From: Pontiella sulfatireligans
GTDB lineage: Bacteria; Verrucomicrobiota; Kiritimatiellia; Kiritimatiellales; Pontiellaceae
Length of the DNA stretch: 64,000 bases
Direction: 5' to 3'
Assembly: GCF_900890705.1 (NCBI RefSeq)
Contig: NZ_CAAHFH010000001.1
Span: 2,232,001 to 2,296,000, forward strand
Shown: positions 61,451 to 64,000 of the stretch, one piece after another
Layout of the letters: each line of letters starts with the position of its first letter
Numbering within the stretch: the first letter of the stretch is position 1
The notes under the pieces: generated by a model
What the model was told of the DNA's origin: nothing
The model's database searches: none
What the model saw: only the letters and a program-made list of their open reading frames with translations
Translations under genes and position numbers: made by a program

Positions 61451-64000
61451 CTAATCAAAGGCATACAAATAGCCATCGGAGCAGAGAAGATAGGCCCTGT
61501 TTCCAGAGATGGCCGGGATGGTCTCCTCCAGGATACCGCCAATCTTCGTGCGCCAGATAATTTTCGGCGTACCATCCGGATTGGGTTCAACATCCAGGCA
61601 CGTGACGAAGGATTCCGTAGAGGAACCGCAAATGACGGTATTCTCTGTACAGGAGGAACCCGTCCAGCCACCGGCACCGGTATAATGCCAGAGTTCTTTT
61701 CCCGTGGACGTATCCAGGCAATACAAGATTCCCCCCAGGGCGGCCCCGTCGTGGTCGATCGTTGCGGAAACGAAGGTGTAATCGCCCGAATTCGAGGGCG
61801 TGGCGTTCATGACGGTCATTCGTCCCGGCCCAGAGCGCGGGTCTTTAAAGGTCCAATACATTCCCCCGGTATTTGCGTCCAAGGCACACAGTTCGCCAGA
61901 CGAGCGACAAATGTACATGCCCTTCCAGAGAACGCCCGCGGCGGAATCCGGGGCCCCCCGAAAGGAGGAATAGGCCCAGTCCAGCAAGCCGGTCTTCTTG
62001 TCGATTGCAAAGTAGTGTCCATCCCACGCCCCGGTATAGACCCGTTTGTCATCAACCGCCGGAGCAGGATAGACGCCTCCATTCGTCAGGTATTCCCACA
62101 CCTCTTCGCCAGTCTCGACATCAAGGGCGACGATCCGTCCATCCACGGTGCCGGTATAGACCCGCTCATCATCGGGCGTACTGGTGCACCAGACCCAGCC
62201 GACCTTGCTCGACCAGACGGGATCTCCCGTTTCCGCATCGACACAATACATCTCCTCATTACCGCCCTGCTGGCCAAAGTAGACCCGCCCCTTGTAGACG
62301 CTGGGGGCTCCGGAAACCTGTCCGGACGTTTCAAACCGCCAGATCTTTTTGCCGGTTTTGGCATCCACCGCAAAGACAAAGCGCGAGGGAGTGCCGACGT
62401 AGACCTTGCCGTTACTCACGGTTGGGGGACTTTGGAAATCCCCCCCGCCGGCGACGATATCGGCCATCCTTCTCTCGCCGTCTTCGTAGGTGGACTCGAC
62501 CACGCTATGCCTCCACTGCACCGCTCCGTTTTCAGGGTTCAGTGAGTACAGATACAACTCGGAGGTGCTGGCAAGAATTCCGCTTTCGGTTCCAGACAGA
62601 TCCGAGAAAATCTCGTGGCGGCCCGCTTGTTCACTCCAAAGTTGCTTGGTTCCGGAATCATTAAACTCTAAGGCTGTGACGGTTCCATCCAGAGACGCAA
62701 AGTAAACCCGATCCTTGATGACCAAAGGTTTGGACCGAATCCAGTCACTCGCCGCCACCCGCCACAGGAGCTTGCCCGACTCCAAATCCGCGCAGTAGAG
62801 TTCCTTGGTGGCGGATCCAATAAAGATCTTGCCATCGCTGATGGCCGGGGCGGAAAACAGCTGGAATGCCCGGGCTTCACCGGAATTAAGTTGTGTGCGC
62901 CAGAGTTCCTTTCCGCAGGAACGGTCGAGGCCAATAAGACATCCGCTTTCCGTGGTCGTCACGACGATATTTTTGTCGACCGCAGGCGTCGTGCGGATAG
63001 GAGAGCCCGCATCATACTTCCATTTCATCCGGTTCCCCCCCCACAGATTGAGGGCATAGAGAAGGCCGCCATCGGTTCCAGCAAAGACCAGATCGTCATC
63101 GATCACGATTTCACCGAACAACTGGCCCGTGCGGAGGGCCCACCCACCGCGACCATTACGAAGTTTTACCGTGACGGTGTCCTGCATAATGGTTGTGCCC
63201 GGCTTGTTCTTCAGATCCACCCGGCCATAGGGATAGGCCACCACCTCTTCCGTCGCGGTAACGGACGTGGCTCCTCTCCGATAATCCACACGGTTTGCAT
63301 CGATCTGATTGCGGATCTCTCCGGTTTTTTTATCAATGTAAAAGATGTGCTTGACGGGCTCCTCATATTCCCAGCTGCCACTGGTCGCCCGCATGACCAC
63401 CTGGTCTTTCAGAATCTCCACATTGGAGGCCCCTCGCGGGGTAGCATACATCTGCAGGCCGTCCTGCTCTGTTTTCCAGATGACCTCGCCGGTCCCCTCA
63501 TCCAGGCAGTACATGAGAGACCGGATTCCGGGCGAGGTAATATAAACTCGGCCATCCTCGACGGCGGCCGGTGCGTAGTAGGAGTGTCCAGTCGGGAATT
63601 TCCACGCGATGTCGCCGGTCGTCGGCCCAGTATCCTTCGACAAACCCGCCTGTAGGGGACTCCCGCCAAAGAATGGCCAATCGGTCACATCCTTGTCCGG
63701 GGCGGCTCCAGGCCCGCGAATCTCTTCGATATAAACCGGGTTTTCCTGCAATTCTTCCATCACTGCATAGGCCTCATCCAGCAGATGATAATTCTTTGGC
63801 TTAACAACCCCCCAATGAGCAAGAGTAAACCCCAATTCGTGCATACTCTGCAGATCGACACCCCGATTGATCATGTGACGAAACCACGAAAACAGTACCG
63901 ATTGGCGATGCTGGGCGTTCTGATCGTTTGTCGGCGCGCTCTTCACGCTAAGGCAAGCAGCGTCAATTTCCTCTACTCCCGTTTTTACCTGCGCAAAAAG
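61451..64000 (-). CDS. PQQ-like beta-propeller protein (5' end outside window)
   Basis: The frame is open to the window edge; the GTG at 63946 is internal because codons continue upstream (LFAQVKTGVEEIDAACLSV). At least 849 residues. Many blades carry the PQQ/BamB pattern (YYAPAAVEDGRVYITSPG, GKIFIGSATKELYCADLESGKLLWR, RVYTGTVDGRIVALDVETGEEVWEY, WYFKD-type turns). Such proteins act outside the cytoplasm as dehydrogenase-like or scaffold propellers. Located 158 nt upstream of the HzsA/FGE gene on the same strand. Confidence 0.85.
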   Translation of the reverse strand, partial: LFAQVKTGVEEIDAACLSVKSAPTNDQNAQHRQSVLFSWFRHMINRGVDLQSMHELGFTLAHWGVVKPKNYHLLDEAYAVMEELQENPVYIEEIRGPGAAPDKDVTDWPFFGGSPLQAGLSKDTGPTTGDIAWKFPTGHSYYAPAAVEDGRVYITSPGIRSLMYCLDEGTGEVIWKTEQDGLQMYATPRGASNVEILKDQVVMRATSGSWEYEEPVKHIFYIDKKTGEIRNQIDANRVDYRRGATSVTATEEVVAYPYGRVDLKNKPGTTIMQDTVTVKLRNGRGGWALRTGQLFGEIVIDDDLVFAGTDGGLLYALNLWGGNRMKWKYDAGSPIRTTPAVDKNIVVTTTESGCLIGLDRSCGKELWRTQLNSGEARAFQLFSAPAISDGKIFIGSATKELYCADLESGKLLWRVAASDWIRSKPLVIKDRVYFASLDGTVTALEFNDSGTKQLWSEQAGRHEIFSDLSGTESGILASTSELYLYSLNPENGAVQWRHSVVESTYEDGERRMADIVAGGGDFQSPPTVSNGKVYVGTPSRFVFAVDAKTGKKIWRFETSGQVSGAPSVYKGRVYFGQQGGNEEMYCVDAETGDPVWSSKVGWVWCTSTPDDERVYTGTVDGRIVALDVETGEEVWEYLTNGGVYPAPAVDDKRVYTGAWDGHYFAIDKKTGLLDWAYSSFRGAPDSAAGVLWKGMYICRSSGELCALDANTGGMYWTFKDPRSGPGRMTVMNATPSNSGDYTFVSATIDHDGAALGGILYCLDTSTGKELWHYTGAGGWTGSSCTENTVICGSSTESFVTCLDVEPNPDGTPKIIWRTKIGGILEETIPAISGNRAYLLCSDGYLYAFD

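Noticed and set aside
1-64000. CRISPR array, tRNA or rRNA
   Set aside because: No regularly spaced repeats, no cloverleaf-like sequences and no rRNA-like stretches were noticed; computational scans were not possible.

Overview
The window looks like an accessory, repeat-rich chromosomal region of an anaerobic polysaccharide degrader of the PVC group, most likely Kiritimatiellota. This is inferred from the mix of GPH-type sugar symporters, mannosidases, sulfatase, FGE-like and HzsA-like cytochrome proteins, LamG proteins and PQQ-type propellers, not from a marker gene. No rRNA, tRNA or CRISPR array was seen.

Layout. 1-3929 (minus): GH2 beta-mannosidase (runs off the left edge) coupled to an MFS symporter. 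4417-12046 (plus): two paralogous 1.2-kDa-residue-scale GH38-like proteins (about 1,240 residues each); a third copy lies inverted at 53.1-56.8 kb. 12069-18135 (plus): a sugar-acid route of the L-fuconate/L-rhamnonate type, with two nearly identical enolase-superfamily dehydratases, an SDR (plus a broken copy), a RhaT-like transporter, an NTF2-like protein and an amidohydrolase. 18219-24200: transposon nest in which an IS66 element carries an ISNCY-like element, which itself carries an ISL3 element; both inner insertions have target duplications that restore the host ORF. 24295-36672: a mannoside locus (HAD phosphatase, LacI regulator, GH38 alpha-mannosidase, second MFS, GH130 phosphorylase, beta-helix protein) with repeated LacI-type operators. 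It is interrupted by gene remnants and by an ORF-less group II intron.

36.7-40.0 kb holds a decayed reverse-transcriptase-bearing group II intron followed by a 1.83-kb two-gene element with 43-bp terminal inverted repeats. Its proteins look like DUF1670 and no known transposase is visible; this is the best candidate for an undescribed mobile system here. 40.2-48.4 kb (minus): a secreted metallophosphoesterase, then three paralogues of an unrecognised secreted family, with AraC-like remnants between or upstream. 48.7-51.0 kb is an intact IS66 with 8-bp target duplications. 51.5-64 kb (minus): an atypical sulfatase, the third GH38-like giant, a small propeller, an HzsA/cytochrome c/FGE fusion and a PQQ-type propeller that runs off the right edge.

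Together the genes suggest uptake and intracellular depolymerisation of mannose-containing glycans (MFS, GH38, GH2, GH130, LacI control), plus oxidation of a deoxy sugar and surface or periplasmic handling of sulfated glycans. The region has been heavily reshaped by duplication, gene conversion and transposition, which left many truncated genes.
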